A DNA stretch of 64,000 nt from contig NZ_CP013661.2 of assembly GCF_001465835.2 (NCBI RefSeq), forward strand, positions 124,001-188,000, written 5' to 3'. Shown here piece by piece: positions 29,022 to 36,800 of this stretch. The first letter of the stretch is position 1. The number at the start of each line of letters is the position of its first letter. The DNA is from Planococcus kocurii (GTDB taxonomy: Bacteria; Bacillota; Bacilli; Bacillales_A; Planococcaceae). The notes beneath the pieces were generated by a model. It was not told where the DNA came from, did not search any database, and worked only from the letters and a program-made list of their open reading frames with translations. The position numbers were made by a program, and so were the translations under genes.

Positions 29022-29050
29022 TATAGTTACTTGCGAAAGGAGTGCTTACT

Positions 29051-29593
29051 ATGAAAAAAGCATTGTTGGTAGTAGATTACACAGTAGATTTTGTAGCAGA
29101 TGATGGGGCCTTAACATGTGGAAAACCCGGACAAGTTATTGAAGAGAAAATTTGTTCCTTGACTGAGGAATTTCTAGAAGATGGCGAGTTAGTCATCATG
29201 CCGGTGGATTTGCACGAAGAAAATGATGCCTTTCACCCAGAAGCAAAACTGTTTCCTCCTCATAACATAAGAGGAACTTACGGTCGCAAATTATATGGAC
29301 GTCTTGCAGATGTTTATGAAACACATAGTGAAAAGATCGTTTGGATGGATAAAACTAGGTATAGTGCTTTTGCTGGTACTCATTTAGAGTTACTTCTACG
29401 CGAACGAAAAATTGAAGAAATTCATATTGTTGGCGTCTGTACGGATATCTGCGTATTACATACAGCAGTCGATGCGTACAACAAAGGTTTCACCATTTAT
29501 ATTCATGAAAAAGGGGTTGCAAGTTTTGATCAAGCGGGGCATGACTGGGCTTTGCGCCACTTCAGCACAACCTTAGGCGCACATCTTTTATAA
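29051..29593 (+). CDS. pncA: Nicotinamidase (cysteine hydrolase family), 180 aa
   Basis: It converts nicotinamide to nicotinate for NAD salvage. The isochorismatase-fold triad is visible: Asp in LLVVDYTVDFV (about residue 8), Lys in WMDKTRYSAF (about 101), and nucleophile Cys in VGVCTDICVLHTAVDA (about 138). The metal-site region DLHEENDAFHPEAKLFPPHN is close to PncA of Bacillus. AAAGGAG precedes the ATG by 8 nt; the GTG nine bases upstream lies inside the RBS. Confidence 0.9.
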   Translation: MKKALLVVDYTVDFVADDGALTCGKPGQVIEEKICSLTEEFLEDGELVIMPVDLHEENDAFHPEAKLFPPHNIRGTYGRKLYGRLADVYETHSEKIVWMDKTRYSAFAGTHLELLLRERKIEEIHIVGVCTDICVLHTAVDAYNKGFTIYIHEKGVASFDQAGHDWALRHFSTTLGAHLL

Positions 29594-29610
29594 GTTTTTT
29601 ATGTTTTTAT

Positions 29611-29636
29611 GTTTCAAATGTCCTGAATAAGGTTAT
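29611..29636 (+). promoter_or_regulatory. Candidate sigma-B promoter before the GlsB-like gene
   Basis: GTTTCA, 14-bp spacer, GGTTAT resembles the sigma-B consensus GTTTAA-N12-14-GGGTAT and lies about 48 nt upstream of the start codon. The stress-linked product fits, but two mismatches make this tentative. Confidence 0.4.
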
Positions 29637-29683
29637 ATCTAAAGTGTAGCAATTATACATTACCTTAAAAGGAGCTGGAAAAA

Positions 29684-29938
29684 ATGGGTATTATTTTATA
29701 TCTAATTATGGGTGGTATCATCGGTTGGATCGCAGGAATGATTCTTGGTAAAGATGTACCAGGCGGTATCATTGGTAACATTATCGCAGGTATCGTCGGT
29801 GCTTGGTTAGGCGGATTGATTCTTGGAGATTTAGGTCCAGCTATTTGGGGCGTAGCGATTATCCCAGCATTAATTGGTGCTTTGATCTTCGTATTTGTAC
29901 TAAGCCTGATTATGGGTTCTATGAGAAAAAGATCATAA
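29684..29938 (+). CDS. GlsB/YeaQ/YmgE family stress membrane protein, 84 aa
   Basis: This is a very hydrophobic glycine-rich protein with three membrane segments and the family signature IIGWIAGMILGKDVPGG followed by GNIIAGIVGAWLGG. Family members (also called transglycosylase-associated proteins) are general-stress induced; the molecular role is unknown. AAAGGAG precedes the ATG. It is followed by a terminator. Confidence 0.87.
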   Translation: MGIILYLIMGGIIGWIAGMILGKDVPGGIIGNIIAGIVGAWLGGLILGDLGPAIWGVAIIPALIGALIFVFVLSLIMGSMRKRS

Positions 29939-29945
29939 AGCTTAC

Positions 29946-29979
29946 TAAAAAAGAGTGGACAATTGTCCACTCTTTTTTT
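29946..29979. terminator. Bidirectional terminator
   Basis: AAAAAGAGTGGACA/TGTCCACTCTTTTT with a minimal loop and long T run, between the convergent glsB-like and transglycosylase genes. Confidence 0.88.
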
Positions 29980-29981
29980 CT

Positions 29982-30620
29982 TTAATTAAATTCTTCTTCA
30001 TATAACCGATAATAATGAAGTACATCCGCTACATATTTATCACTGTGATTGTATTGAAAAATAGCATTCTCTAAATCGCCTTCAGCCGCACCATTTTGTG
30101 ATAAATAATTCGCAGCACTGTAAAGAGAGTCCGCTAAATTATATGGATCGGCAATGCCATCTCCATTGCCATCAACTCCGTATCCACCATAATAAGCAAT
30201 GACGTCGAGATTTGTTTTATCTTCTTCACTAATATCGCCTTGGCCTTGACCTGAACAACTGGGATGGCTCCACCCGACAAATGTACAAGGCATGAATTGC
30301 AAATGTCCTTCTGCACCAACTGGCGATAATAACGGATCCATCGTTGAAAACCTAGTTTCAATCCGGTGATGAGCTGCGAGTAATGTCCAGGGGATATTAT
30401 AGGCGTCTGCCGCTTCTTGATAAAGCGGAATGTTTTCTTCCGGTACTTTGAGTTCGATCAAATGGCTTGGTGCTTCTTTTATTTTGTCAACTACTGAAGT
30501 TGCATTAAAAAGCATAAACAGGAGGACCCCAACCGTCGCTATAACGACAGCTGCAGGGATAAACAAAATCAGACAACCTAGTTGACGCTTGTATTTTTTG
30601 GGTATTTTCTTTTTTTTCAT
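29982..30620 (-). CDS. Membrane-anchored lytic transglycosylase (SLT-like), 212 aa
   Basis: An N-terminal signal anchor (about residues 15-40) is followed by a compact muramidase-like domain. It contains AAHHRIETRFSTMDPLLSPV, whose Glu is the likely catalytic residue, then GAEGHLQFMPCTFVGW, and a C-terminal AANYLSQNGAAEGDLENAIF and YNHSDKYVADVL. These are hallmarks of transglycosylases that cleave peptidoglycan glycan strands. GDGNGDGIADPYN resembles a Ca2+-binding loop. The start was chosen at MKKKKIPKK after GGAG. It acts on the outer face of the membrane. Confidence 0.85.
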   Translation of the reverse strand: MKKKKIPKKYKRQLGCLILFIPAAVVIATVGVLLFMLFNATSVVDKIKEAPSHLIELKVPEENIPLYQEAADAYNIPWTLLAAHHRIETRFSTMDPLLSPVGAEGHLQFMPCTFVGWSHPSCSGQGQGDISEEDKTNLDVIAYYGGYGVDGNGDGIADPYNLADSLYSAANYLSQNGAAEGDLENAIFQYNHSDKYVADVLHYYRLYEEEFN

Positions 30621-30776
30621 TTCTCCACACCTAATCATTCCTTTGTTTTAGTGTAGCATATCTGCTGTTGCAATGCCTTTTCTCGTCAATAGACTGCTTA
30701 TATAAAAGCTGAAACAAACTTTAATTTTCAGAATACTTCTGATAGAATTATTCATTAAGAACAGGAGGTGAAACTT

Positions 30777-31166
30777 ATGTGGGAAGATTTCAAGAAATTT
30801 GCTTTGAAAGGAAATGTTCTCGACCTTGCTGTAGCGGTGGTTATTGGAGCTGCTTTTGGGAAAGTCGTTTCTTCTTTAGTTGAAGACATCATTATGCCAG
30901 TAGTTGGCATATTAGTAGGCGGAATAAGCGTTGAAAATTGGAGTTATACATTTAACGATGTTGTTTTAAATTACGGTTTATTTATCCAATCGATTATTGA
31001 CTTTTTCATTATTGCTTTCTCTATCTTTATGGTGATCCGTCTCTTTACAAAAATGAAACGCAAGAAAGATGTACCTGCTGAGGAAGAACCGGAAGTGTTG
31101 GACAAAACCCAGGAAATCCTTTTAGAAATTAGAGATTTATTAGGTAAAGAAAAAAAGGAACTTTGA
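30777..31166 (+). CDS. mscL: Large-conductance mechanosensitive channel, 129 aa
   Basis: This channel relieves osmotic downshock. The N-terminal amphipathic helix and first membrane helix MWEDFKKFALKGNVLDLAVA and VVIGAAFGKVVSSLV are typical, with TM2 at about residues 70-92 and a charged cytoplasmic C-terminal helix (TQEILLEIRDLL). AGGAGGTG precedes the ATG; the GTG nine bases upstream is within this RBS. It is monocistronic. Confidence 0.95.
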   Translation: MWEDFKKFALKGNVLDLAVAVVIGAAFGKVVSSLVEDIIMPVVGILVGGISVENWSYTFNDVVLNYGLFIQSIIDFFIIAFSIFMVIRLFTKMKRKKDVPAEEEPEVLDKTQEILLEIRDLLGKEKKEL

Positions 31167-31208
31167 TTAAGCCTTGATCTATAAAGTCACAAACACTAGA
31201 TTCAGAAC

Positions 31209-31252
31209 ACAAAAGGGGTGCCCATTCGTTTGTGAATGAGCACCCCTTTTAT
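31209..31252 (+). terminator. Terminator of mscL
   Basis: AAAAGGGGTGC/GCACCCCTTTT with an inner CATTC/GAATG pairing, about 45 nt after the stop codon. Confidence 0.8.
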
Positions 31253-31381
31253 GTTAATCGATGCTTCAAAAGGATTTTTTTAAGTAAGTCCACTTATTTT
31301 CAGCACGACTAAATCTCACCGTATAACCAACGACAAAACAAGCTAAATAACAAAATTTTAATTTAACTTTATTATTTTTAA

Positions 31382-31442
31382 CAAAAAACACACCTTCTCT
31401 AAAGTCCTGAGTATCCAGAATTCTTCAAGAATTGGTGTGTTT
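31382..31442 (-). terminator. Terminator of the SCO gene
   Basis: On the minus strand AAAACACACC pairs with GGTGTGTTTT, followed by further T residues. The loop is long (about 40 nt) and contains the small palindrome AATTCTTGAAGAATT. Confidence 0.6.
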
Positions 31443-31449
31443 TAAAGCT

Positions 31450-32013
31450 TTAATTTTCTTCGATTAATTTACCTAAGTCTTTTTTAATATCTTCAACGGG
31501 TACATCTTCAAAGCCGTCGTAATTATTGACGACAACCCCTTTTTGGTCCACTAGATAAAAATTAGTACCGTGTATGACCTGATCACTCTCAGGGTCATTT
31601 CGGACAAATGAACTAAAGTTATTTTTTGCAAAATCAGTGATTTCCAGTTGGGTATAGCCTGTTAGCAAATGCCATTTCGATTCATCTGGAACCGAATACT
31701 GAGCCAAATAGTTTTGCAGCGTTTCAGGTGTATCCACGACCGGATCAACGCTAAATGCTACAATTTTATAATCTTCCAAACCCGATGCAGCCAGTTGTTG
31801 TTGAATATCGCTTAAATTGAAGGTCATCGGTGGACAAACCGTCGTACAATTTGTAAAAACAAAAGTCGCTAGCCAAGGCGTTCCTTTTAAATCTTCTAAG
31901 CTCACTGAATCTCCACGTTGATCTGTATAAGAAAAATCTTCAATTGTAGAACTACCACATGCTGATAATAGCAGCACCAAACTTACTAATGCTAAAAAAG
32001 AAATAAGTCGCAT
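31450..32013 (-). CDS. SCO1/SenC-family copper chaperone lipoprotein, 187 aa
   Basis: The lipobox LLLSAC places the protein on the outer membrane face. The thioredoxin-like fold carries the copper motif CTTVC (TNCTTVCPPM, about residue 60) and a distal His in IHGTNFYLVDQ. SCO proteins deliver copper to the CuA site of cytochrome c oxidase; B. subtilis YpmQ/BsSco is the counterpart. AGTGGAGG precedes the ATG. Its proximity to a cytochrome c maturation cluster fits a respiratory role. Confidence 0.92.
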   Translation of the reverse strand: MRLISFLALVSLVLLLSACGSSTIEDFSYTDQRGDSVSLEDLKGTPWLATFVFTNCTTVCPPMTFNLSDIQQQLAASGLEDYKIVAFSVDPVVDTPETLQNYLAQYSVPDESKWHLLTGYTQLEITDFAKNNFSSFVRNDPESDQVIHGTNFYLVDQKGVVVNNYDGFEDVPVEDIKKDLGKLIEEN

Positions 32014-32107
32014 AAAATTGCCTCCACTCTTTCATCTCTTTCATCATAGCGAAAGTATAGAAACAGCACAATACATGTTAAACCGCCATTGTCACGATTT
32101 TGTGAAA

Positions 32108-32236
32108 TCAAGACAGCTTTAATGTGATGAGTGCATCGTGAATGGCGACTAATTTTGCTTCCACACGGTGCATCAAATAAAAAGATACAAAAATAGGGAA
32201 ACCAAGTTCTTGAACCCATTGCATCCACTCAGCCAT
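32108..32236 (-). CDS. YvrJ-family small protein, 42 aa
   Basis: AGGAGG lies 9 nt before the ATG. The sequence MAEWMQWVQELGFPIFVSFY followed by LMHRVEAKL matches the YvrJ family pattern (ExGFPixvxxYLxxRiExK). It has one membrane segment and a short amphipathic tail. It is third in a trio with DUF2922 and DUF1659 proteins, a combination that recurs in Firmicutes and has no known function. A hairpin between it and the DUF2922 gene would reduce its expression from the upstream promoter. Confidence 0.8.
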   Translation of the reverse strand: MAEWMQWVQELGFPIFVSFYLMHRVEAKLVAIHDALITLKLS

Positions 32237-32261
32237 AAGCTTTTACCTCCTCATTCATCTG

Positions 32262-32294
32262 ATAAAAAAAGCTCTCCCAAATTAGGAGAGCTTC
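32262..32294 (-). terminator. Hairpin/terminator inside the DUF1659-DUF2922-yvrJ unit
   Basis: Minus strand AAGCTCTCC/GGAGAGCTT with a 7-nt loop and a run of seven T residues, placed between the DUF2922 stop codon and the yvrJ RBS. Confidence 0.8.
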
Positions 32295-32298
32295 GTGA

Positions 32299-32514
32299 TT
32301 ATACTTCGTATTCTAATACATTTCGTTCGATGACTCGTGCACCTTTTATCGAAGTGAAAGAAGAACCTTCGACTTCAAAGACGTTTTGTGTGATGATTGC
32401 TTGCATACCTGTCAGCAATTCCGCATCTGTCACATTCGCACGCGGCTCATCTACGGTCAATGTCACGTCTTTTCCTGCAGCAGTTGTGAAAATCAATTCC
32501 AATGTTTTTGCCAT
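32299..32514 (-). CDS. DUF2922 family protein, 71 aa
   Basis: This is a small soluble protein with the family pattern: MAKTLELIFTTAAGKDVTLT then VDEPRANVTDAELLTGMQAI. The function is unknown. It lies 21 nt downstream of the DUF1659 gene with its own GAGGAG box. It is beta-strand-rich at the start and helical in the centre. Confidence 0.85.
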   Translation of the reverse strand: MAKTLELIFTTAAGKDVTLTVDEPRANVTDAELLTGMQAIITQNVFEVEGSSFTSIKGARVIERNVLEYEV

Positions 32515-32535
32515 CTGTACTCCTCCTCAAAATAA

Positions 32536-32754
32536 TTACTGATAGATTGTCATTGCGGATTGTTTTTCAACGTCCATCAATGTCTTCGTTCCAAAATTCG
32601 TCAAGACAGCGGCTGTTTCAAAGATTCCATCTGCAGCTGCTGCTTCTTTGACATTGTGGTACGATTTAAACTTTCTCTTTACTTTGCCGTTAACATCCAA
32701 CCCGTTATCGTAGGTAAAACGAATGCTAGCGTTCTTAAAATCACTAAAGGCCAT
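32536..32754 (-). CDS. DUF1659 family protein, 72 aa
   Basis: MAFSDFKNASIRFTYDNGLD and VKRKFKSYHNVKEAAAADGI are typical of DUF1659, a small family of unknown function found beside DUF2922 and YvrJ genes. The start was placed at the ATG behind AAGGAGGTG (a GTG nine bases upstream is inside the RBS). It is the first gene of the trio. Confidence 0.85.
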   Translation of the reverse strand: MAFSDFKNASIRFTYDNGLDVNGKVKRKFKSYHNVKEAAAADGIFETAAVLTNFGTKTLMDVEKQSAMTIYQ

Positions 32755-32873
32755 GTTCTTCACCTCCTTTCATTCGCTATATAGACACAGATAGAAAAAA
32801 GAGATACATTTTTGATGAATTTCTTTCTAAATCCTTCTATAATAGAAGTAATGGAAAAATGAGGTGAAACAAT

Positions 32874-33308
32874 ATGGAACTGAATGGCTGGTTTTTGTGG
32901 TTTATCCTATTTTGGGTATTCGTACTGGTAGGACTTTTTGCCATTGGTGGATATTTCATGTTCAGAAAGTTTCTGAAGTCTATGCCGAAAGAAGACGGTC
33001 TTTCAGATTTGAACTGGGAAGAATACTACGTTGATAAAACGATTCATTTATGGGGCGACGAAGAAAAGGCAATGTTAAATGAGCTGGTTCAGCCGGTTCC
33101 TGATTTATTTCGTCCGGTAGCAAAACAGAAAATTGCCGGTAGAATCGGTCAGGTTTTACTTGAAGAAAAAGCTAAAAAGATGAAACTCGAGCATATTATC
33201 CGTGGGTATATCTTAGCAACCCCAAAGCGAGATCATAAATTTCTGCGAAAAAAACTAGCAGAACTTAAAATTGATGTAAGTCCGTACGAACAATATTTTG
33301 AACAGTAA
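32874..33308 (+). CDS. yneK: DUF2621 membrane protein (YneK-like), 144 aa
   Basis: One N-terminal membrane helix (about residues 8-32) is followed by a soluble helical domain (LNWEEYYVDKTIHLWGDEEK and PDLFRPVAKQKIAGRIGQVL). This matches DUF2621/YneK. In B. subtilis yneK lies next to ccdC, as here, though in this window it is convergent to ccdC. The function is unknown. GAGGTG precedes the ATG. Confidence 0.8.
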   Translation: MELNGWFLWFILFWVFVLVGLFAIGGYFMFRKFLKSMPKEDGLSDLNWEEYYVDKTIHLWGDEEKAMLNELVQPVPDLFRPVAKQKIAGRIGQVLLEEKAKKMKLEHIIRGYILATPKRDHKFLRKKLAELKIDVSPYEQYFEQ

Positions 33309-33350
33309 AAAGCGCTACTCCCTTAAGTGGGAATAGCGCTTTTGTTTTTT
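33307..33350. terminator. Bidirectional terminator between yneK and ccdC
   Basis: AAAAGCGCTA/TAGCGCTTTT with inner TCCC/GGGA pairing and T run. The ccdC stop codon is inside the loop. Confidence 0.82.
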
Positions 33351-33823
33351 GCTGCGATTTTTTTGTATTGCCACAACATTGAAATACGCCATGGCCAAAG
33401 CATACCAAAGGCCAAAATCCAGAACATGCCTGCTAGTTCGCCAATGTCTATACTCGAACTCAAAACGACTTTCCCAATAACTCGTACTAGCAATAGCCCG
33501 AACAAGATAAAGACAAAGGCTTTTGACTTTTTCAAGTAAATATCTCCATCACGGACTTCAAATCGGGAAGTCCATATTAAGACAGTTGAAAAAAGAATGC
33601 CTACTGCTAGCGCCTCGAGAATCTGCATGAGCGGAACGCGAAAAAACGGAAAGACAAACATCAATGCACCGGTTGACATAAAAAATGGCGGCAAAATGAT
33701 TTTCTTGACCGTCGCCGGTTTTTTTGCCGATTTTGTACGGATAAACATTGCCAGCAAACCCATCGCAAAAGCACCGACCGTTGAAACGATCAAATACACT
33801 TCGGCAGGGATTTGATCAAACAT
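33323..33823 (-). CDS. ccdC: CcdC-like cytochrome c biogenesis membrane protein, 166 aa
   Basis: This protein has five hydrophobic segments and the family pattern AEVYLIVSTVGAFAMGLLAM, VKKIILPPFFMSTGALMF. CcdC (YneJ) belongs to the CcdA-CcdB-CcdC group. I recall it being dispensable for cytochrome c formation in B. subtilis, so its task is unclear. The ATG overlaps the end of the thioredoxin-like gene by 8 nt, showing operon coupling. GGAGGAG precedes it. Confidence 0.85.
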   Translation of the reverse strand: MFDQIPAEVYLIVSTVGAFAMGLLAMFIRTKSAKKPATVKKIILPPFFMSTGALMFVFPFFRVPLMQILEALAVGILFSTVLIWTSRFEVRDGDIYLKKSKAFVFILFGLLLVRVIGKVVLSSSIDIGELAGMFWILAFGMLWPWRISMLWQYKKIAAKNKSAIPT

Positions 33824-34139
33824 TTAAACTCTCCTCCAACTCATCTAATCGGTGACGTAACTCATCGATTGGCACAAATCGTGCAAAACGGTTTATTTCT
33901 TTTCCTTGTCGGAACAATAAAACGACAGGTGCTGTAAAAAGCATCAGCTGTCCTGCCAATTCTGGCATTTCGGCAGCATTGACCAAATAGAAAGGCGTTT
34001 TATAATCATCTTCAAAATCTTCAACTTGAGGACGTAAACCTTCACAAACTGAGCAATTGTCTGTTTTAACAAAAAGTAAAAATGACTGTTCTTCACTAAT
34101 TTTAGATTGATATTCTTCTATCTTTGTAATGGTTTCCAT
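33816..34139 (-). CDS. Thioredoxin-family protein with CSVC motif, 107 aa
   Basis: The thioredoxin fold contains an unusual active site CSVC (KTDNCSVCEGLRPQVEDF, about residue 29) and the cis-Pro region LFTAPVVLLFRQGKEI. No signal peptide is present, so it is cytoplasmic and could reduce CcdA, the neighbouring electron carrier. In B. subtilis the middle gene of this cluster (yneI/ccdB) is instead a response-regulator-like protein. Two adjacent ATGs follow AGGTGG; the second was chosen for spacing. Confidence 0.78.
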   Translation of the reverse strand: METITKIEEYQSKISEEQSFLLFVKTDNCSVCEGLRPQVEDFEDDYKTPFYLVNAAEMPELAGQLMLFTAPVVLLFRQGKEINRFARFVPIDELRHRLDELEESLNV

Positions 34140-34163
34140 CATTTCCACCTGCCTAACGTCAAT

Positions 34164-34874
34164 TTAAAACCCTTGGAAATCACCGAAAATTGGACTTAGA
34201 ATACGAATTAGATACGTCATACCATCGAAAAACAATAGTATGCCCACACCAATCATAACATAGCCACCAATTTTCATGATTTTTTGGTTATGCTTACGTA
34301 ACCAACCCATGCGGGCGACAAAGAACGACAAGACGAAAAACGGAATAGCAAAGCCAAGCACATACGCCAACATATACCAAACACCAGATCCTGGATTAGT
34401 GGCAGCAAGAGCATAAATAGCTGCAGTGATAGGCCCCGTACACGGTGTCCATCCGGCAGCAAACGCTAACCCGATAACGAATGTTCCTAAAAATCCAGAC
34501 GGACGATTCTTAAACGAAAACTTGCGATCTTGCATAAGGAATTTCGGTGAAAAGACACCAACAATCATCAACCCAAATAGAACAATAAAGATAGCACCTA
34601 TTTGACGGATCAAGTCATCATAAAGGACAAACCATTCATAGAAAAATGATGTACTGAAACCGAGTGCAATGAATATTGTTGAAAATCCTAGTAAGAAAAA
34701 TAGAGTATGATACATCCCTCGTCGTTGCATAACTTTTTTATCGTTCTTTATTTCATCCATCGTCATACCCGTTATATAGGATAAAAATGCGGGATACAAA
34801 GGCAACGTACATGGCGAAATAAAACTTAAAAAGCCAGCACCAAAAGCCAAAAATAAATTAATATCAGATGCCAC
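34164..34874 (-). CDS. ccdA: CcdA cytochrome c biogenesis / thiol electron transporter, 236 aa
   Basis: Six hydrophobic segments carry the two redox cysteines of the CcdA/DsbD-beta family in [17 protein letters not shown] (about residue 20) and [18 protein letters not shown] (about 140). It moves reducing equivalents from cytoplasmic thioredoxin across the membrane for cytochrome c haem ligation. The start is a GTG behind GGAAGGAG, giving 236 residues, the usual length; the longer frame to 34961 adds an atypical 29-residue head. It heads the ccdA-trx-ccdC operon. Confidence 0.9.
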   Translation of the reverse strand: MASDINLFLAFGAGFLSFISPCTLPLYPAFLSYITGMTMDEIKNDKKVMQRRGMYHTLFFLLGFSTIFIALGFSTSFFYEWFVLYDDLIRQIGAIFIVLFGLMIVGVFSPKFLMQDRKFSFKNRPSGFLGTFVIGLAFAAGWTPCTGPITAAIYALAATNPGSGVWYMLAYVLGFAIPFFVLSFFVARMGWLRKHNQKIMKIGGYVMIGVGILLFFDGMTYLIRILSPIFGDFQGF

Positions 34875-34961
34875 TAGTAATTCTCCTTCCTGTGTTCTTC
34901 TCATCTTACCAAATTTAAAGATGAAACACTGCTCTAGCACCTGTGAAATCTTTGTGGACAA

Positions 34962-35327
34962 ATAATCTGTTACAATGCTCTATTTTTTTCACGGGATTAC
35001 TCGCTACTTGCTTGCTTCTAAGAAAAGCAAGCAAGCTTTCGTCCTATTCGCAAGTAATTTTGACTTTTTGTTGTTAGCGTTTTTGATTTTTTGCTATTAT
35101 ACTTATGTAATTTACTACATAGTAAGTAAAAATACAGCTACTTTATAAAGTATTTTGGTCACACCAAATATTCGGGTGTTAGAGTTTCTTCATTACTACC
35201 CAACTAATAATGCGCGGAGGCAACACACCGAGGAATGCGACAATCTTCAATAAAAATATTCCTAGAGCATATTGTTTTTTCCGTTCTTTAAAAAACCCGC
35301 CTAATTCCAAAAATACGCGTATTGCAC
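34962..35327. other. Gap upstream of ccdA with a start-less membrane-protein-like frame
   Basis: On the minus strand 35179-35310 reads 43 codons that look protein-like (ELGGFFKERKKQYALGIFLL then KIVAFLGVLPPR), ending KKL-stop. It has no ATG, only a possible TTG without RBS, and its upstream end merges into the argH terminator. It may be the tail of a gene lost by deletion. An 11-bp inverted repeat CTTGCTTGCTT/AAGCAAGCAAG (35007-35035) lies further along. Nothing else is seen. Confidence 0.25.
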
Positions 35328-35375
35328 AAAAAATAGAAGCCGATTTTCCAAGGGGAAGAGGAAAATCGACTTCTA
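35328..35375 (-). terminator. Terminator of argGH
   Basis: A stem AGAAGTCGATTTTCC/GGAAAATCGGCTTCT (one G-U pair) with a 10-nt loop, then ATTTTTT, about 50 nt after the argH stop codon. Confidence 0.85.
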
Positions 35376-35426
35376 TGGACCGACAGCGAGTACCAATCGC
35401 TAGCGGCTCTATAGGGAATGGACTGT

Positions 35427-36800
35427 TTACCCGATGAGTTGCTTGGCAAGTCCCAATTGATGATGTACTTGTTCAAAACCTGTGCCTCCCAGTGAGTTTC
35501 TTCTCTCGACTGCAGTTCTCGGCTTTAAGGTATGGTAAATGTCTTCATCGATTAGCGAACTTGCTTGTTGAAGGTCAGCAAGTGGCAAATCTTTTAAGAA
35601 ATATCCACGCTGGATGCAAGTGAAAACGAGTTTCCCGGTCACGTCATGCGCTTCTCTAAACGGCATCCCTTTGGCAGCAAGATAGTCCGCCAATTCGGTA
35701 GCATTCGAAAAATCCGTGTGTACCGCTTTTTCCATAGATTCTGTACGCACTGTCATGGTCCGGATCATGCCTTCAAAAATCGGCAAAGAACCCAGTAAGG
35801 TATGGACCGTATCAAACATACCTTCTTTGTCTTCTTGCAAGTCTTTGTTATAAGCCAGTGGCAGGCCTTTCAATGTCGTCAGCAAGCCAAATAAATTGCC
35901 GTAAACACGTCCCGTTTTTCCACGTATTAATTCTGCCATATCGGGATTTTTCTTCTGTGGCATAATACTTGATCCTGTAGAGAACGTATCATCTAACTCG
36001 ATAAAACGAAATTCCTCACTCGACCATAGAATAATTTCTTCCGCAAAACGCGACATGTGCATCATCAACATCGACGAATTGCTAAGAAATTCCAAAATAA
36101 AGTCACGGTCACTGACAGCGTCTAAACTATTTTGATAAACAGTTGAAAATCCTAGCAGTTTTGCTGACATTTCGCGGTCAATTGGGAACGTTGTACCGGA
36201 CATCGCTCCCGCTCCAAGCGGTGAAATATCGATGCGTTTTAACGATTCCGTTAATCGCTCTTTATCGCGCTGTAACATCCAAAAATACGTCATCAAGTGA
36301 TGACCAAACGAGATTGGCTGTGCACGCTGAAGATGTGTATAGCCAGGGACAATCGTTTCTACATGCGCTTCCGCTTGCGTGACGATTGCATCTTGGAAAG
36401 CCGTAACGGCATCAATAATTTCACCAACACGATTTTTCAAATACAAATGCATATCTGTCGCTACTTGGTCATTCCGACTTCTGGCTGTATGCAATTTACC
36501 GCCAATTGGACCTATTTCATCGATCAGCTGTTTTTCTAAGTTTAAGTGGATGTCTTCATTTGATACGCTAAACTCCAAATCCCCGTCTTGCGCTTTTTGT
36601 TTAAGTGTCGCAAGACCAGACAAAATAAGCTCTGCATCTTCTTTAGAAAGAATTTCGCAAGCAGACAGCATTTTTACATGCGCCGTGCTGCCTTCCAAAT
36701 CTTCCATGACCAACTTTTGGTCATAAGCAATGGAAGCACCAAATTCATCGACCCACTGTTCGGCCGATTTTTGAAAACGGCCGCCCCACAGTTTGGTCAT
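35427..36800 (-). CDS. argH: Argininosuccinate lyase, 457 aa
   Basis: It splits argininosuccinate into arginine and fumarate, the last step of arginine synthesis. The fumarase/aspartase-superfamily signature [19 protein letters not shown] (about residue 281) contains the flexible catalytic loop serine. [13 protein letters not shown] and [16 protein letters not shown] are the other conserved regions. Its start overlaps the argG stop codon by 4 nt, so they are translationally coupled. Confidence 0.95.
   Translation of the reverse strand: MTKLWGGRFQKSAEQWVDEFGASIAYDQKLVMEDLEGSTAHVKMLSACEILSKEDAELILSGLATLKQKAQDGDLEFSVSNEDIHLNLEKQLIDEIGPIGGKLHTARSRNDQVATDMHLYLKNRVGEIIDAVTAFQDAIVTQAEAHVETIVPGYTHLQRAQPISFGHHLMTYFWMLQRDKERLTESLKRIDISPLGAGAMSGTTFPIDREMSAKLLGFSTVYQNSLDAVSDRDFILEFLSNSSMLMMHMSRFAEEIILWSSEEFRFIELDDTFSTGSSIMPQKKNPDMAELIRGKTGRVYGNLFGLLTTLKGLPLAYNKDLQEDKEGMFDTVHTLLGSLPIFEGMIRTMTVRTESMEKAVHTDFSNATELADYLAAKGMPFREAHDVTGKLVFTCIQRGYFLKDLPLADLQQASSLIDEDIYHTLKPRTAVERRNSLGGTGFEQVHHQLGLAKQLIG

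Noticed and set aside
31276..31390. Minus-strand frame reading KLKFCYLACFVVGYTVRFSR near the SCO terminator
   Set aside because: Protein-like but no ATG, GTG with misplaced RBS, and it overlaps the terminator; probably chance.
34875..34961. N-terminal extension of CcdA to an upstream ATG
   Set aside because: The GTG at 34874 has a strong RBS and gives the usual family length.
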